Notes under the pieces: model-generated | Told to the model about the DNA's origin: nothing | The model's input: the letters and a program-made list of their open reading frames with translations, nothing else | Databases searched by the model: none | Shown: positions 54,220-63,948 of the stretch, in pieces | How the letters are laid out: each line of letters starts with the position of its first letter | Position numbering within the stretch: the stretch's first letter is position 1 | NCBI GenBank assembly: GCA_020350725.1 | Contig: CP070719.1 | Span: forward strand, 722,281 to 786,280 | Reading direction: 5' to 3' | DNA: 64,000 nucleotides | DNA from: a bacterium | Lineage (GTDB): Bacteria; BMS3Abin14 | Position numbers and translations under genes: made by a program

Positions 54220-57200
54220 ATGTCTGACGGTAGCCACCAATCCTCAGTCCAGGATTCCCGGCAGACCGCCCGCGGGGCGATCGGCTGGATGGCCCACAAC
54301 CCTGTCGCGGCAAACCTCATCATGGTCGCGTGCCTCCTTGGCGGATTTCTCATGCTGGGCAAGATCACCCAGGAGGTCTTCCCCAGTACCGAGGCGGACA
54401 TCGTCCGGATCTCGCTCTCCTACCCGGGTGCCAGTCCGGAGGAGGTGGAGCAGGGCCTCATCCTCGTGGTGGAAGAGGCGATAAGGGGACTGGACGGCGT
54501 CCACGAGGTCAGTTCCACCGCGGGAGAGGGCAGCGGCTCTGTTGAGGTGGAACTTCTGGAGGGCCAGGACCTCCAGAAACTCGCCAACGACATCGAGAGC
54601 GAGGTCACCCGCATCAGCACGTTCCCCCTGGATGCCGACGATCCGGAGGTGAACATCGTCTCCCGGCGGCGGAACGTCATCGACCTGGTCCTGTACGGCC
54701 AGACCAGCGAGGCGGCCCTCCACGAACTGGGCGAACTGGCCAGGGACCAGCTGCTCTCAGATCCCGGCATCACCCAGGTGGAACTGGACGGCGTCAGACC
54801 CCTGGAGATCAGCGTCGAGATCCCCCAGGAGAACCTGCGGCGGTACAACCTGACCCTGGATGAAGTGGCGGCCAGGCTGCGCAGCGCAGCGGTGGATCTC
54901 CCCGGCGGCGGCATCAAGACGGCCACCGGCGAGATCCTCCTCAGGATGAAGGAACGGCGCGACTACGGCCGCCAGTTCGCGAACATCCCTGTGATCACGG
55001 CCCCGGACGGGACCCGGGTCCTGCTCCAGGACATCGCAGCTATTGACGACTCCTACGAGGAGGCCGACAGCTACGCCAAGTTCAACGGCAAACCGGCCGT
55101 TTTCCTCGACGTCTACCGCATCGGAGACCAGACACCCATACAGGTCGCCGACGCCGTCTTTCGACAGCTTGAGATCCTCCGGACCACCCTGCCGGAGGGG
55201 ATCGGCATCTCCGTTCTCCGGGACCGGGCCGAGGTCTACCGCCAGCGGGCCGAGCTGCTCATTCGGAACGGCATTCTGGGTATCGTGCTCGTCCTCGTCA
55301 TCCTCGGCATCTTCCTGGAGCTTCGCCTGGCCTTCTGGGTGATGATGGGCATTCCCATCTCCTTCCTGGGGTCCCTGCTCTTCTTCCCCGTCCTGGGCAT
55401 CTCCATCAACATGATCACCCTCTTCGCTTTCATCATGGCCGTGGGGATCGTGGTGGACGACGCCGTCATCGTGGGGGAGAACGTTTACTACTACTACCAG
55501 GAGGGGGATTCACTTCTGGACGCCGCCGTCAAGGGGGCCCGAGAGATCGCCACCCCTGTGACCTTCAGCATCCTGACCAACGTGGCCGCCTTCATGCCCC
55601 TTTACTTCATCCCGGGGGTCATGGGAAAGGTCTTCAAGATGATCCCGCTGGTGGTCTGCACGGCCTTCATGATCTCCCTCTTCGAATCCCTCTTCATCCT
55701 GCCGGCCCACCTCGGGCACAGACGGGAGAGAAAGCTGGGCCCCGTCCGGGAATGGATCCACCGGCACCAGCAGGCCTTCTCCCGGTGGTTCACTAATTGG
55801 GTGCGCGATCGATTCGGGCCCTTCCTCGACGGCGCCCTGTCGAGGCGCTACCTGGTCCTTGCCATCGCCGTCGCGGTCCTCGCCTTCTTCCTCGCTTACG
55901 CCGGCAGCGGACGCATGGGACTGGGGCTCTTCCCCCGGGTGGAGTCGGACTTCGCCAGGGCATCGGCCAGTCTGCCCTACGGGTCGCCGGTGGAGAAGAC
56001 CGAGGCGGTGGCGGCCATAATGCATGAGGCGGCCATGAGGGTGGTGGAGGAGTCGGGGCACCCGGAACTGGTCACGGGGATCTACACGCGGGTGGGGAGG
56101 GGCGGCAGCCACAACCTTTACATGACCGTCTACCTGGCGGAGCCGGAGATCCGCGACAGCATCATGACCACAAGGGACTTCACCCGGAAGTGGCGGGAGG
56201 CAGTGGGCGATGTTCCGGAGACGGACAGTCTCAACTTCGCCTCCGATTTCGGCGGGCCCGGCTCGGGGGCGGCGATCACGGTGGAGCTTTCCCACCGGGA
56301 CACGGCCATTCTGGAGCAGGCCAGCACCGAACTGGCCGAAGAGCTCCTCCACTATTCGGTGGTCAAGGACATTGACGACGGGTACTCCCCCGGCAAGGAG
56401 CAGCTCGACTTTTCCCTCACACCCGAGGGCAAGGCCCTCGGCCTCACCGCCCAGGAGGTGGCCCGGCAGATAAGGAGCGCCTTCTACGGTTCCAGGGTCC
56501 TCCGCCAGCAGAGGGGCCGCAACGAACTCACCGTCACTGTCCGGCTGCCCAGGGACGAGCGGACCTCAGAGTACAACCTCCAGGAGATGATGGTCAAAAC
56601 CCCCACCGGTGTTTTCGTGCCCCTCAGGGAGGTGGTGGAGATCCACCGGGGCCGGGCGTTTACCACCATCGTCAGGCGGGCCGGACGGCGGGTGGTCCAG
56701 GTCACGGCCGACATTAACGACCGCAGCCGGGCCGGGGAGGTGGAAAGCGCTCTGCGGGACGAGGAGATGCCCAAGCTCATGGCCAGTTTTCCCGGGCTCC
56801 AGTACAGCTTCGAGGGAAGGGCCGCCGACACCCGGGAGAGCATGTCGAGCCTCAAGATCGGCTTCACCATGGCCATCCTCATGATCTTCACCATGTTGGC
56901 CATCCCCTTCCGGTCCTACATCCAGCCTCTCATTGTCATGACAAGCATCCCCTTCGGCATCATCGGGGCCGTTATCGGGCACATGATCATGGGCTATTCC
57001 CTGAGCGTGGTGAGCATGTTCGGTATCGTGGCGCTGTCCGGGGTGGTGGTCAACGACAGCCTCATCCTCATAGACTTCGCCAACCACAGGATCAGGGACC
57101 GGGGGATGTCTGTGCACGACGCGGTCCTCGACGCCGCCATCCAGCGCTTCAGGCCCATCCTGCTCACCACCGCCACCACTTTCGGCGGCCTGGCCCCCAT

Positions 57201-57396
57201 GATGTTCGAGCGCGCCCTCCAGGCCCGGTTCATGATCCCCATGGCCATAAGCCTCGGTTACGGCATCCTCTTCGCCACCGTCATCACCCTGGTTCTGGTA
57301 CCTTCCCTCTACATGGTCGTGGAGGACGCGCAAAGGGGATTTGCCACCCTGGGCAGATCGTGGCGGAAGCTGACCGGCTCCTATATCGGGGACTAG
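54220..57396 (+). CDS. RND-family efflux permease (HAE/AcrB-like)
   Basis: 1058 residues with twelve transmembrane segments and two large periplasmic loops. The proton-relay acids are in GIVVDDAVIVGENV, and the early motif EVFPSTEADIVRISLSYPGASPEEVEQG is typical of the AcrB/MexF-like and NolG-like groups. It exports drugs, lipids or metabolites powered by proton flow. The start GTG or ATG is near 54220 (ATG). No dedicated regulator is next to the operon. Confidence 0.94.
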   Translation: MSDGSHQSSVQDSRQTARGAIGWMAHNPVAANLIMVACLLGGFLMLGKITQEVFPSTEADIVRISLSYPGASPEEVEQGLILVVEEAIRGLDGVHEVSSTAGEGSGSVEVELLEGQDLQKLANDIESEVTRISTFPLDADDPEVNIVSRRRNVIDLVLYGQTSEAALHELGELARDQLLSDPGITQVELDGVRPLEISVEIPQENLRRYNLTLDEVAARLRSAAVDLPGGGIKTATGEILLRMKERRDYGRQFANIPVITAPDGTRVLLQDIAAIDDSYEEADSYAKFNGKPAVFLDVYRIGDQTPIQVADAVFRQLEILRTTLPEGIGISVLRDRAEVYRQRAELLIRNGILGIVLVLVILGIFLELRLAFWVMMGIPISFLGSLLFFPVLGISINMITLFAFIMAVGIVVDDAVIVGENVYYYYQEGDSLLDAAVKGAREIATPVTFSILTNVAAFMPLYFIPGVMGKVFKMIPLVVCTAFMISLFESLFILPAHLGHRRERKLGPVREWIHRHQQAFSRWFTNWVRDRFGPFLDGALSRRYLVLAIAVAVLAFFLAYAGSGRMGLGLFPRVESDFARASASLPYGSPVEKTEAVAAIMHEAAMRVVEESGHPELVTGIYTRVGRGGSHNLYMTVYLAEPEIRDSIMTTRDFTRKWREAVGDVPETDSLNFASDFGGPGSGAAITVELSHRDTAILEQASTELAEELLHYSVVKDIDDGYSPGKEQLDFSLTPEGKALGLTAQEVARQIRSAFYGSRVLRQQRGRNELTVTVRLPRDERTSEYNLQEMMVKTPTGVFVPLREVVEIHRGRAFTTIVRRAGRRVVQVTADINDRSRAGEVESALRDEEMPKLMASFPGLQYSFEGRAADTRESMSSLKIGFTMAILMIFTMLAIPFRSYIQPLIVMTSIPFGIIGAVIGHMIMGYSLSVVSMFGIVALSGVVVNDSLILIDFANHRIRDRGMSVHDAVLDAAIQRFRPILLTTATTFGGLAPMMFERALQARFMIPMAISLGYGILFATVITLVLVPSLYMVVEDAQRGFATLGRSWRKLTGSYIGD

Positions 57397-57430
57397 GCGG
57401 AAGGAGTGCGGGCCGGGCCCGGGCGGGACG

Positions 57431-58009
57431 TCAGGCGCCGTGTATCTTCTTCATCAACCAGGCCATGTTGCCGCCCAGGTTCCGCATGGTCTGCATCCCC
57501 TCCTCATCCCCCTCCACCTCGCCCGGGTTGAGGCCGAAGGCGAAGTTCCAGTAGGAGGAACCGGGGACGACCATCTGGTTGATGAAGAAGAAGCGGTTGA
57601 TGCTGTCGAACGTCGTCACCGCGCCCCCACGCCTCACCGCCACCACGGCAGCGCCGACCTTTCTGGCGAACATGTGGTCGTTGGCGATGGCCACCAGTCC
57701 GGTCCTGTCCATGAGGGCCTTTATCTCGGAGGAGACGGTGGCGAAGTAGACGGGAGAGGCCAGGATGATTCCGTCCGCCTGGTCCATCTTCTCGATGCAG
57801 GCGTTAACGTCGTCATCTCTCACGTTGCACCTCCGGTCCCTGTTCTCGAAGCACCGGAAGCAGGCGATGCATCCCCTGATCTTTTTCCCGGCCAGCTGGA
57901 CCAGTTCCGTCCCGATGCCCTCCTTTTTCAGCTCCTCGAACACCTTTCCCACCAGAAAAGCTGTATTTCCATCTTTACGGGCGCTTCCGCTGAAAGCCAC
58001 GATCTTCAT
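57431..58009 (-). CDS. Flavodoxin-fold FMN reductase with cysteine cluster (paralogue of 14273-14842)
   Basis: 192 residues. FSGSARKDGNTAFLVG is the FMN-phosphate loop, CIACFRCFENRDRRCNVRDD the Cys cluster seen in iron-sulfur flavoproteins, and ASPVYFATVSSEIKALMDRTG the second flavin loop. It has the same layout as the protein at 14273. The gene is convergent with the RND permease gene (34 bp apart) and upstream of the Fe transporter ATPase, which could hint at iron reduction. That is inference. Confidence 0.88.
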   Translation of the reverse strand: MKIVAFSGSARKDGNTAFLVGKVFEELKKEGIGTELVQLAGKKIRGCIACFRCFENRDRRCNVRDDDVNACIEKMDQADGIILASPVYFATVSSEIKALMDRTGLVAIANDHMFARKVGAAVVAVRRGGAVTTFDSINRFFFINQMVVPGSSYWNFAFGLNPGEVEGDEEGMQTMRNLGGNMAWLMKKIHGA

Positions 58010-58163
58010 TGCTCCCTCCTTTGAAACCGCTTGAACCTTAAAGGATATAACAGTGCGGTGGTTTTAGGCCATCGGGAATCCGGTCGGGACACGGTAATGG
58101 GATTCCGGATGGATGGGATACATTTCCAGGAGTCAATTGTCATATTATCCGCATTGGAGAAGT

Positions 58164-59300
58164 TTACTGAGCGGAAAGTTCCAGGGTGCCGCGGGCTGAG
58201 GTTTTTGAGCCATCCTTTCCACTTTCCCCTTCATACCTTCCCCTTGCTTCCCCACTGTCCATGGGAAAGAGGACCAGGTCCTCAACCTGGACCCTGATAC
58301 CGAGTTTCTCACCGATGTGGTGGTTATGGTGGCTGGGGACGAGGGACAGGATGCGCTCGTCGGTCGAGGTGCGGAGGGAGAACATGATATTCGGTCCCCG
58401 GTAATCCTTCTGCTCGATGGTGGCCAGGCACTGGCTGTGATCGTCGTGGACGATATCCTCCGGCCGAATGAGCACCTCAACGCCAGCGCCGTCGGCATAG
58501 GGCCCATTCATCCTTCCCCTGATGAGTCCGAGGGCCGTCTGGACGCCGACGCCCCGGACAACTGAGCCGGGAATCAGCACACCCTCTCCGATGAAGGCGG
58601 CCACCCTTCTGTCCGCCGGGTGATGGTAGATCTCGTGGGCGGTGCCCCACTGGAGCATGTGTCCTCCTTCCATGACGCCGATCTCGTCGGCCACTGCGAA
58701 GGCCTCGTGCTGGTTGTGGGTCACCAGGAGCGCCGTGGAGCCCAGGTCCTTGATGACCCGTCTGACCTCCCTGGAAAGGGCATCCCGAAGCGAGAGGTCC
58801 AGGTTGGAGAAGGGCTCGTCCAGGAGGATGATCTCCGGCTCGGGCGCCAGGGCGCGGGCCAGAGCGACCCTCTGCTGCTGACCTCCCGACAGCTCGTGGG
58901 GGTAATTGTCCTCCAGCCCTTCAAGGCCCGCTTTCCGGATCAGCGTCTCCACTTTCCGATCTTTCAGATCGCGGGGAAGGTCACTGAGGCCGAAGCCGAC
59001 GTTCCCACATACGGTGAGGTGGGGAAAAAGGGCATAGTCCTGGAACACCATGCCGACCTTCCTGTTCTCCGGAGGGACGTTGAGGCGGTCATCCGCCACG
59101 GTGCGCCCGTGCAGTACGACACTGCCCTTATCGGGGGTCTCGAAACCGGCTATCAACCTCAGGAGGGTGGTCTTTCCGCATCCGCTCGGGCCGAGCAGAC
59201 ATCCGATCCGGCCCCTTTCCAGGGCAAAGCTGACCCTTTCCAGGACCCCTCGACCGGAGAAGGTTTTTTCCAGGTTTTTCACTTCCAGGACGATATCCAT
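58164..59300 (-). CDS. fbpC: Iron(III) ABC transporter ATP-binding protein, FbpC type
   Basis: 378 residues. Walker A GPSGCGKTT, signature LSGGQQQRVALARAL, Walker B IILLDEPFSNLD and switch LVTHNQHEA are intact. A C-terminal TOBE/FbpC domain follows with IRPEDIVHDDHS. I chose the ATG at 59300 because AAGGAG lies 9 bp upstream; the ATG at 59309 overlaps the fbpB stop as ATGA and is the alternative. It energises iron import. It is last of the fbpA-B-C operon under the Fur box at 62050-62068. Confidence 0.93.
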   Translation of the reverse strand: MDIVLEVKNLEKTFSGRGVLERVSFALERGRIGCLLGPSGCGKTTLLRLIAGFETPDKGSVVLHGRTVADDRLNVPPENRKVGMVFQDYALFPHLTVCGNVGFGLSDLPRDLKDRKVETLIRKAGLEGLEDNYPHELSGGQQQRVALARALAPEPEIILLDEPFSNLDLSLRDALSREVRRVIKDLGSTALLVTHNQHEAFAVADEIGVMEGGHMLQWGTAHEIYHHPADRRVAAFIGEGVLIPGSVVRGVGVQTALGLIRGRMNGPYADGAGVEVLIRPEDIVHDDHSQCLATIEQKDYRGPNIMFSLRTSTDERILSLVPSHHNHHIGEKLGIRVQVEDLVLFPMDSGEARGRYEGESGKDGSKTSARGTLELSAQ

Positions 59301-59305
59301 TCCGT

Positions 59306-61024
59306 TCATCTCCTTCGGTTTTTTTCCGATGGCCGACCGTCCTCCGAGAGCTTTGTCAGAAGGTAGACGGGCAGCAGGCCGGTCAGGACCAGGGTGATCG
59401 CGGGCAGGGCGGCCCGCTCCCACTCCCCCTCGGAGGTCAGTTCGAAGATCTTGGTGGCCAGGGTACCCATGCCGAACGACCTCGTCATCAGGGTAATGGG
59501 CATCTCCTTCATGACGTCCACGAAGACGAGGACCGCGGCGGTGAGAACTCCTCCCCGCAGGATGGGGAGATAGACCCTCCTCAACAGACCCATGCCCTGC
59601 ACGCCCATGACCCTCGCGCTCTCGTGGATGCTCCTGGTTATCCGGTGCATGGAGCTGTCGATGGAACTGTGGCCCACCGCCATGAACCGGACCATGTAGG
59701 CCAGGATCATGACGACCATGGTCCCCTGCAGCAGGGGGCCGTCAGGGACACCGGCAAAGGAGGACCAGGTTCGATGGAGTACCGCGTCGAGGCCCGCCAC
59801 GGTCATGAACACCCCGACCGCCAGGACCGTCCCGGGCAGGGCATACCCCAAGGTGGACAGGCGAGCAAGGTGCCCAACGGCGGGCTTCGTGTTTCTCCTT
59901 GCCGCGTAGGAGATGACGAGGGAGAGAAGACAGATGACGGCGGCCGAGATGCCGCCCAGCATCAGGGTGTTCTTGAGAAGGCCGGCGTACCTCGCGTCGA
60001 ACTCGTCAGCGAAGGATCCGCCCGCCCACAGGAGAAGCTGGCCTGCCGGCAGGAGAAAAGCCAGAGCAAGGACGAGGGCGGCATAGACGGTGGCCAGGTA
60101 CCTCCACGGAGGCCCGAGGCGAAGATGCCCTGCACGGTCACCGCTCCGGCCCATTCCGGTAAAGGCGGTTCGGGCCCGCATCCTTCTCTCCACTGTGACA
60201 GCCATGAACGCCAGCAGGATCAGGGGCAGGGAGAGCTTCGCCGCCGCAGGAAGGGAGAAGAAACCGAACCACGCCTTGTAAATGGATGTGGTGAAGGTGT
60301 CGAAATTGAAGATGGAGACGGCCCCAAAATCCGCCATGGTCTCCATGAGAACCAGCATGACTCCGCTGACGATCCATGGCCTGGCCATGGGGAGCGCGAC
60401 ACGGAGGAAGCCTCCCAGATGTCCCTGTCCGAGGGACCTTGCCGCCTCGAGGGCCCCCCGTCCCTGGGTCCTGAAAGCGTTCCTGGCAAGGAGGTAAACG
60501 TAGGGATAAAGGGCCAGGGACATGACGGTGACCACCCCTCCCGGTGACCGGATGTCCGGGAGACCAGGCAGGGATGCCCCCCGCAGATAGGTCTGAACCG
60601 GCCCCGCGTAATCGAACAGACCGATAAAGGTGAAAGCCAGGACGTAAGTGGGCATCGCCATGGGAAGAAGCAGTGCCCAGGTGAAGAGCTTTCTGCCTGG
60701 AAAATCACATACCGCGGTCAGCCAGGCCAGGCTGACGCCCAGAACCAGGGTCCCCGTTCCCACTCCCAGGATCAGGGCGGCCGTGTTCCCCAGAAGACGG
60801 AGAAGGAGGGTGGAGGCGATGTGCCCGATGACGTCCCCGGCCGGCTCGAGGGCTGTCAGAACGACGGCCAGAAGCGGCGCTGACACGATACCGGCAGAGG
60901 CAGCGGTGATGATCAGCCAGGGATCGGACACACGCCTTGACCGCGGGCCGGCCATGCGTGGACGGGCCGTTCTGCGACGATCCCAAAGGCGGATCGATCT
61001 CCGACGGGGCAGGGTCAGATTCAT
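59306..61024 (-). CDS. fbpB: Iron(III) ABC transporter permease, FbpB type (fused two-half permease)
   Basis: 572 residues, about twelve transmembrane segments in two homologous halves. The two EAA-type loops read ALEAARSLGQGHLGGFLRVALP and SARVMGVQGMGLLRRVYLP. Together they form the whole inner-membrane channel. The start is 3 bp after the fbpA stop, and its stop overlaps the fbpC region, so the operon is tight. The basic N-terminus before TM1 is long but unremarkable. Confidence 0.94.
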   Translation of the reverse strand: MNLTLPRRRSIRLWDRRRTARPRMAGPRSRRVSDPWLIITAASAGIVSAPLLAVVLTALEPAGDVIGHIASTLLLRLLGNTAALILGVGTGTLVLGVSLAWLTAVCDFPGRKLFTWALLLPMAMPTYVLAFTFIGLFDYAGPVQTYLRGASLPGLPDIRSPGGVVTVMSLALYPYVYLLARNAFRTQGRGALEAARSLGQGHLGGFLRVALPMARPWIVSGVMLVLMETMADFGAVSIFNFDTFTTSIYKAWFGFFSLPAAAKLSLPLILLAFMAVTVERRMRARTAFTGMGRSGDRAGHLRLGPPWRYLATVYAALVLALAFLLPAGQLLLWAGGSFADEFDARYAGLLKNTLMLGGISAAVICLLSLVISYAARRNTKPAVGHLARLSTLGYALPGTVLAVGVFMTVAGLDAVLHRTWSSFAGVPDGPLLQGTMVVMILAYMVRFMAVGHSSIDSSMHRITRSIHESARVMGVQGMGLLRRVYLPILRGGVLTAAVLVFVDVMKEMPITLMTRSFGMGTLATKIFELTSEGEWERAALPAITLVLTGLLPVYLLTKLSEDGRPSEKNRRR

Positions 61025-61027
61025 GTC

Positions 61028-62032
61028 CTATCGGTATCCGGCCCGGTCCATGAGCCTTATCGCCTCTCCCTGAAGCTCTCCGGCCCTGGCCAGGTTCATA
61101 CCACTCTGCTTGAAAGTGCCCCAGGCCTTCACCGCGGGGTGGGGTTCGATCCCCGGGTTTGCCGGATATTCCAGGTTGGCCTCGGCAAAGATCCCCTGGG
61201 CACTGGATGAGGACAGCCACTCGAGGAGCCTGACGGCCTCTTCCCTATGCCTGGCATGCCTGGTCACTCCGGCCCCCGAGACATTGACGTGGACGCCGCC
61301 GCCGTTCTGGTCCGGCCAGAAGAGGGCCAGGGGCAGTTCGGGATCCTCTCTGGACAGGCGGCCGTAATAATAGGTGTTGACGATACCCACATCCCCCTGG
61401 CCCGCCAGGATCGCTTCCATGACCTTGGTGTCGTTGGAGAGGGGATCGACGGCAAGGTTTCCGACCCAGGACCTGACGATCCTTTCGGTCTTTTCCACAC
61501 CGTGATCGGCGATGAGCATGGCGACCAGCGACTGATTGTAGACCTTCTTGGAGGTTCGAAGGAGCAGGCGTCCCCTCCACTCGGGCCCGCCGAGGGCCTC
61601 GTATGTGGACAGGTCCGCCGGATCGACCCTGTCCGTACTGTACACGATGGTCCTCGCCCGGACCGAGAGGCCGAACCACCTGCCCTCCGGATCCCTGAGG
61701 TGGGATGGGATGTTCTCCTCCAGGGTCGGTGACTTAACGGGCTGCAGAAGACCCTGATCGGCCGCATACCAGAGATTGCCCGCGTCCACGGTGATGAAGA
61801 GATCCGCCTGGGTGCGGCGACCCTCGGATCGAATCCGCTGAACGAGGGCTCCTGCCTGGTCGGTGATGAACTTGACCCGGATGCCGGTCTCCCCGGTAAA
61901 GCGGTCGAAAAGAGGCTGGATGAGATGCTCGTTGCGGGCCGAATACACGACCACCTCCGCCGCCCGCAGCGGGGCGGTGGACGCCAGAAGGACGAGAAAC
62001 AGGGTAAGGGCCAGCAATGACTTCTTATTCAT
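61028..62032 (-). CDS. fbpA: Periplasmic iron(III)-binding protein, FbpA/FutA type
   Basis: 334 residues. The signal peptide (LLALTLFLVLLASTAPLRA) precedes VVVYSARNEHLIQPLFDRF, the standard FbpA opening. NTYYYGRL carries the iron-ligand tyrosines. It captures ferric iron in the periplasm for FbpBC. The ATG has AGGAGATC at a spacing of 7. A Fur box lies 18 bp upstream, so expression rises when iron is scarce. fur itself is the next gene upstream. Confidence 0.95.
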   Translation of the reverse strand: MNKKSLLALTLFLVLLASTAPLRAAEVVVYSARNEHLIQPLFDRFTGETGIRVKFITDQAGALVQRIRSEGRRTQADLFITVDAGNLWYAADQGLLQPVKSPTLEENIPSHLRDPEGRWFGLSVRARTIVYSTDRVDPADLSTYEALGGPEWRGRLLLRTSKKVYNQSLVAMLIADHGVEKTERIVRSWVGNLAVDPLSNDTKVMEAILAGQGDVGIVNTYYYGRLSREDPELPLALFWPDQNGGGVHVNVSGAGVTRHARHREEAVRLLEWLSSSSAQGIFAEANLEYPANPGIEPHPAVKAWGTFKQSGMNLARAGELQGEAIRLMDRAGYR

Positions 62033-62049
62033 GACGGATCTCCTAAAAT

Positions 62050-62068
62050 GAAAATGATATCCATTATC
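62050..62068. promoter_or_regulatory. Fur box upstream of fbpA
   Basis: GAAAATGATATCCATTATC agrees with the 19-bp Fur consensus at most positions and lies between fur and fbpA. Confidence 0.9.
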
Positions 62069-62088
62069 AATTACTCCTCAAAAAAATA

Positions 62089-62511
62089 TCACTCCCTGCA
62101 ATCCGAGCAGACGCCGTACAGGACCATCCTGTGGGAGATCAGGTCAAAGCCGTGCTTCCTGGCCTGCTTTTCCTGAAGGTCCTCGATGGTTGGATCGCTG
62201 AACTCCACCTGACGAAAGCACTTCTCGCAGATTATGTGATCGTGATGGTTCTGTGAGTCCTTCCGTTCATACCTGCTGACCCCGTCGCCGAACCGGACCT
62301 CTTCGGCGATCCCGGCCTCCGAAAACAGTTTAAGGGTCCTGTACACCGTGGCCTGTCCGATGCCCGGGTTCCTGGCCTTGACGATGTCGTAGAGCTCCTC
62401 CGAGGAGACGTGCCCTCCCTGGTTGAGGAAAACCTCCAGGATAAGCTTCCGCTGGGGGGTCAGTTTCAGATTTTTCCCGGACAGATATTTTATGATCGCC
62501 TTCTCAGCCAT
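62089..62511 (-). CDS. fur: Ferric uptake regulator Fur
   Basis: 140 residues. The winged helix includes LTPQRKLILEVF and ATVYRTLKLFSEAGI. Metal sites are HHDH (89-92), CEKC (95-98) and CSDC (135-138), the usual structural zinc cysteines of Fur proteins. With Fe(II) it represses genes that carry Fur boxes, here fbpABC and probably fur itself, since a near-perfect box lies 17 bp before its start. Other family members (Zur, PerR) are less likely given the iron genes alongside. Confidence 0.94.
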   Translation of the reverse strand: MAEKAIIKYLSGKNLKLTPQRKLILEVFLNQGGHVSSEELYDIVKARNPGIGQATVYRTLKLFSEAGIAEEVRFGDGVSRYERKDSQNHHDHIICEKCFRQVEFSDPTIEDLQEKQARKHGFDLISHRMVLYGVCSDCRE

Positions 62512-62527
62512 GAAAGGAATCCAAATA

Positions 62528-62546
62528 GAAAATGATAATCATTATC
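62528..62546. promoter_or_regulatory. Fur box upstream of fur
   Basis: GAAAATGATAATCATTATC is near identical to the 19-bp consensus and directly precedes the fur gene, which implies autoregulation. Confidence 0.92.
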
Positions 62547-62610
62547 ACCTCTGACTGTTTAACACACAGGCGGGTCCCTGTCAATGAGGTGACTTCCTAA
62601 TGGGCAATCC

Positions 62611-63948
62611 CTACCCGCCGATCAGGATGATGTGAAGGTCCATGACATTGGTCATGGTCGGCCCCGTGATGAGGAGGTCCCCCAGAGCCGTGAAGAAATG
62701 GTAGGAGTCGTTGTTCTCCAGGTACCGGTTCGGATCGAGGCCGGCGCTCCGGGCCCGGGCTACCGTCGTGCCGTCGGCCACGGCGCCGGCCGCCTCGGTG
62801 GTCCCATCGGTGCCGTCCGTCCCCCCTGACAGCATCACCACCCCGGGCAGGCCGTCGATTGCCATGGCCGCCGCCAGGGCAAACTCCTGGTTCCGGCCGC
62901 CTTTTCCGCTCCCCTTGACCGTCACCGTCGTCTCACCACCCGATATGATGCAGGCCGGCGGCGGGACCGGGGAACCCTTCTCGAGGACTTCCCGGGCGAT
63001 AGAGCTCTGGACGCCGGCCACGGCACGGGTCTCTCCCGTGACGGAGGTGGACAGGACGACGGTGCGGTACTCCAGTTCACGGGCCTTTTCGGCCGATGCC
63101 CCGACCGCAATGGTGTTGGTTCCGATGAGAAGGTTGGCCACGCCCGCGAGCTCCGGGGCGCCCGGCTTCGGCGTCTCCGGGACCCCGCCGTCCGCGCCTC
63201 TTCTCAGCCGTGTGAGAACACGGGCCGGAACCCGGTCCAGGATCCCGTACTTCTCCAGCGCCCCGAGGGCCGTCCGGAAGGTCGTCGGATCCGGGACCGT
63301 GGGCCCGGAGGCGATGACGTCCAGGGAATCCCCGACGACATCGGAAAGGATCAGGGTCAGGACGCGGGCCGGATAGGCCATACGCGCCAAACCTCCCCCC
63401 TTGATGAGGGAGAGATGCTTCCTGACGGCGTTGATCTCCCCGATCTCAGCCCCACTCCTCAGCAGGAGGTCGGTGACGGCCTGTTTGTCCTCCAGGGTAA
63501 CGGGCGGCGCGGGGAGGGGAAGGAGGGCCGATCCCCCCCCCGAGATCAGGCAGATAACGAGGTCCCCCTCGGAGGCCGACTCGAGGATCCTCGTCATGGC
63601 CACCGCGGCGTCATACCCGTTGCCGTCGGGCACGGGATGCCCCGCCTCGACGATCCGGATCCGATCAGCAGGCGCCAGATGACCGTATTTGACGCAGACC
63701 AACCCGCCGGTGATCCGGTCTCCCAGGACCTCCTCGACAGCCGAGGCCATGGGCGCTCCCGCTTTTCCACCGCCGACGACGAATATCCGGCTGCCGGCGG
63801 CAAGGTGAAGGGAGTGGTCACCCGCGTGGAGGGTGTCCCCATGGACCGTGAGGTGGGTGATGACCGCCCGGCGGGGCTCCACGGCCTGGAGTCCCGCCCG
63901 GAAGATCGCCTCGGCGTCCTGCCGCAGTTTGTTCAGGTCTCTGTTCAT
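62611..63948 (-). CDS. Glycerate 2-kinase (DUF4147 + MOFRL type)
   Basis: 445 residues. The N-terminal GckA/TtuD-type domain has FVVGGGKAGAPMASAVEEVLGDR-like loops, seen here as VVGGGKAGAPMA, and EAGHPVPDGNG. CLISGGGSALLPLPAPPVTL and the C-terminal MOFRL domain (IISGGETTVTVKGSGKGGRNQEFALA) follow. The enzyme phosphorylates D-glycerate to 2-phosphoglycerate using ATP. I chose the ATG at 63948 because it has AGAGG upstream, though close; the frame extends to 63993. It is monocistronic, transcribed away from the window edge. Confidence 0.95.
   Translation of the reverse strand: MNRDLNKLRQDAEAIFRAGLQAVEPRRAVITHLTVHGDTLHAGDHSLHLAAGSRIFVVGGGKAGAPMASAVEEVLGDRITGGLVCVKYGHLAPADRIRIVEAGHPVPDGNGYDAAVAMTRILESASEGDLVICLISGGGSALLPLPAPPVTLEDKQAVTDLLLRSGAEIGEINAVRKHLSLIKGGGLARMAYPARVLTLILSDVVGDSLDVIASGPTVPDPTTFRTALGALEKYGILDRVPARVLTRLRRGADGGVPETPKPGAPELAGVANLLIGTNTIAVGASAEKARELEYRTVVLSTSVTGETRAVAGVQSSIAREVLEKGSPVPPPACIISGGETTVTVKGSGKGGRNQEFALAAAMAIDGLPGVVMLSGGTDGTDGTTEAAGAVADGTTVARARSAGLDPNRYLENNDSYHFFTALGDLLITGPTMTNVMDLHIILIGG

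Noticed and set aside
52844-54313. Long minus-strand open frame opposite the membrane fusion protein
   Set aside because: Complement of a well-supported efflux gene; no plausible start site or domain.
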